DNA from: Rhizobium sp. Root1212
GTDB taxonomy: Bacteria; Pseudomonadota; Alphaproteobacteria; Rhizobiales; Rhizobiaceae
Assembly: GCF_001424985.1 (NCBI RefSeq)
Contig: NZ_LMDA01000012.1
Location: 434,001 to 498,000 of the forward strand
Direction: 5' to 3'
DNA length: 64,000 nucleotides
Part shown: piece after piece, positions 63,222-64,000 of the stretch
How the letters are laid out: the number at the start of each line of letters is the position of its first letter
How positions within the stretch are numbered: position 1 is the first letter of the stretch
Translations under genes and position numbers: made by a program
The notes under the pieces: model-generated
Database searches by the model: none
What the model saw: the letters and a program-made list of their open reading frames with translations, nothing else
What the model was told of the DNA's origin: nothing

Positions 63222-64000
63222 TTACCGGCCGCCGATCACGCCGATATAGTCGGAGACCCAGCGGTGATAGGGCACGCACTCGCCCTGGCTTTCGCATTTC
63301 GAAGTCGGCGTCTTCCAGAAGCTGATCTTGTCGAAGCTGTCGAAGCCGTTGGTGTGGCAACCTTCGTCGGTCAAGAGTTCGTTGCCCTTGCAGGCGGCCG
63401 GAACCGAAGGAACAGCGCCAAACCAGGCGGCGGCGTCGCCCTGCACCTTGGCGGACAGCGAATGTTCCATCCATTTGTAGGCGCAGTTCGGATGGGCGCT
63501 TTCGGCATGCAGCATGGTCGTATCCGACCAGCCGGTGACGCCTTCTTCCGGGAAGGTCGAGGCGATCGGCAGCTTTTCGGCCTGCATCAGGTTGACCTGG
63601 AACGGCCAGGAACCGGAAGCGACGACGCCTTCGTTCTTGAAGTCGTCGATCTGGATCATCGCGTCGTGCCAATAACGGCCGACCAGCGTGCGCTGGACGC
63701 GGAGCAGATCGAGGGCCGCCTTGTACTGGTCTTCGTTCAGCTCATAGGGGTCCATGATGCCGAGTCCCGGCTTGTGGGCCTTGAGGTAGAGGGCGGCATC
63801 GGCGATGTGGATCGGGCCGTCATAGGCCTGAACGCGGCCCTTGTTGGACTTGCCGTCCGGCAGGGTCATTTCCTCGAACACGACGTTCCAGCTCTTCGGG
63901 GCTTCGCCCTTGAAGGCTTCGGTGTTGTACATCAGGACGTTCGGCCCCCAGAGATAGGGTACGCCGTAATGCACGCCCTTCACCGTGTTCCAGGGCGCGC
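63222..64000 (-). CDS. Polyamine-type ABC transporter periplasmic binding protein (PotD/YdcS-like, partial)
   Basis: About 258 C-terminal residues are visible; the frame runs open to the window edge (APWNTVKGVHYGVPYLWGPN), so the signal peptide and N-terminal part are missing. YGVPYLWGPNVLMYNTEAF is a typical PotD/YdcS hinge region, and the Trp/Asp-rich pocket (YDGPIHIADAALYLKAH, SGSWPFQVNLMQAE) fits polyamine binders. Four cysteines near the end (SVPAACKGNE, DEGCHTN, SKCESQGECVP) probably form disulfides. It heads the operon that continues with PotA-, PotB- and PotC-like genes. Confidence 0.9.
   Translation of the reverse strand, partial: APWNTVKGVHYGVPYLWGPNVLMYNTEAFKGEAPKSWNVVFEEMTLPDGKSNKGRVQAYDGPIHIADAALYLKAHKPGLGIMDPYELNEDQYKAALDLLRVQRTLVGRYWHDAMIQIDDFKNEGVVASGSWPFQVNLMQAEKLPIASTFPEEGVTGWSDTTMLHAESAHPNCAYKWMEHSLSAKVQGDAAAWFGAVPSVPAACKGNELLTDEGCHTNGFDSFDKISFWKTPTSKCESQGECVPYHRWVSDYIGVIGGR

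Overview
The window is a GC-rich stretch of an alphaproteobacterial replicon, most likely from Rhizobiaceae (Rhizobium/Agrobacterium/Ensifer group). This rests on DUF982 and DUF1194 proteins, an Aap-type amino-acid transporter, a RirA-type TGA-N9-TCA iron operator, a CbtBA pair behind a cobalamin riboswitch, a GH144-like glucan hydrolase, and families of palindromic intergenic repeats of the kind common in rhizobia. It is almost entirely coding, with many ATGA-type overlaps. I see no tRNA, rRNA, insertion sequence, phage gene or CRISPR array.

Layout. 1-6.2 kb: a LysR regulator (cut by the window edge), divergent from an alpha/beta-hydrolase-fold protein that has lost its catalytic residues and from an RND drug-efflux adaptor and pump. 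6.5-7.1 kb: a 1-Cys peroxiredoxin. 7.2-26.3 kb: a catabolic island with five amidohydrolases, a polar amino-acid (Aap-like) ABC importer without its ATPase, a complete peptide/opine-type (Dpp-like) ABC importer, a GntR/FadR-family regulator, a flavin-reductase-like protein and a hydantoin/Asp-Glu racemase. 26.4-29.5 kb: D-amino-acid dehydrogenase, alanine racemase and a divergent Lrp/AsnC regulator. 29.5-32.3 kb: an L,D-transpeptidase and a TPP riboswitch followed by thiXY. 32.4-37 kb: a Cd/Zn/Pb ATPase behind a MerR-type promoter, and a DEAD-box helicase. 37-42.3 kb: DUF982, a small membrane protein, a flavin amine oxidase, a DUF1194 protein, a glucan hydrolase and a FhuF-like protein. 42.3-45.8 kb: cbtBA with its riboswitch and a GGDEF/EAL protein. 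45.8-53.2 kb: a LysR regulator, two tandem dimethylglycine-dehydrogenase-like proteins and a Rieske oxygenase (methylated-amine/betaine demethylation). 53.3-54.5 kb: a small membrane protein and a YciF-like ferritin-fold protein. 54.5-58.7 kb: siderophore uptake (periplasmic binding protein, FhuF reductase, TonB-dependent receptor) with an iron operator. 58.8-64 kb: aminobutyraldehyde-type dehydrogenase and a polyamine-type ABC importer, cut by the right edge.

The most interesting system is the 7.2-26.3 kb island. The near-identical operator TTGTC(A/T)ACAA occurs at four places inside it: before the Aap-like binding protein, in the divergent region before the Dpp-like binding protein, before the Dpp-like permease operon, and in front of the GntR gene itself. 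At two of them the operator sits exactly 5 bp upstream of a TTGACA -35 box. This suggests one local regulon that imports and hydrolytically dismantles an unknown cyclic or amidine-type nitrogen compound. Two of the five amidohydrolases are paralogues that carry Asp-x-Leu where the family's HxH metal motif should be.
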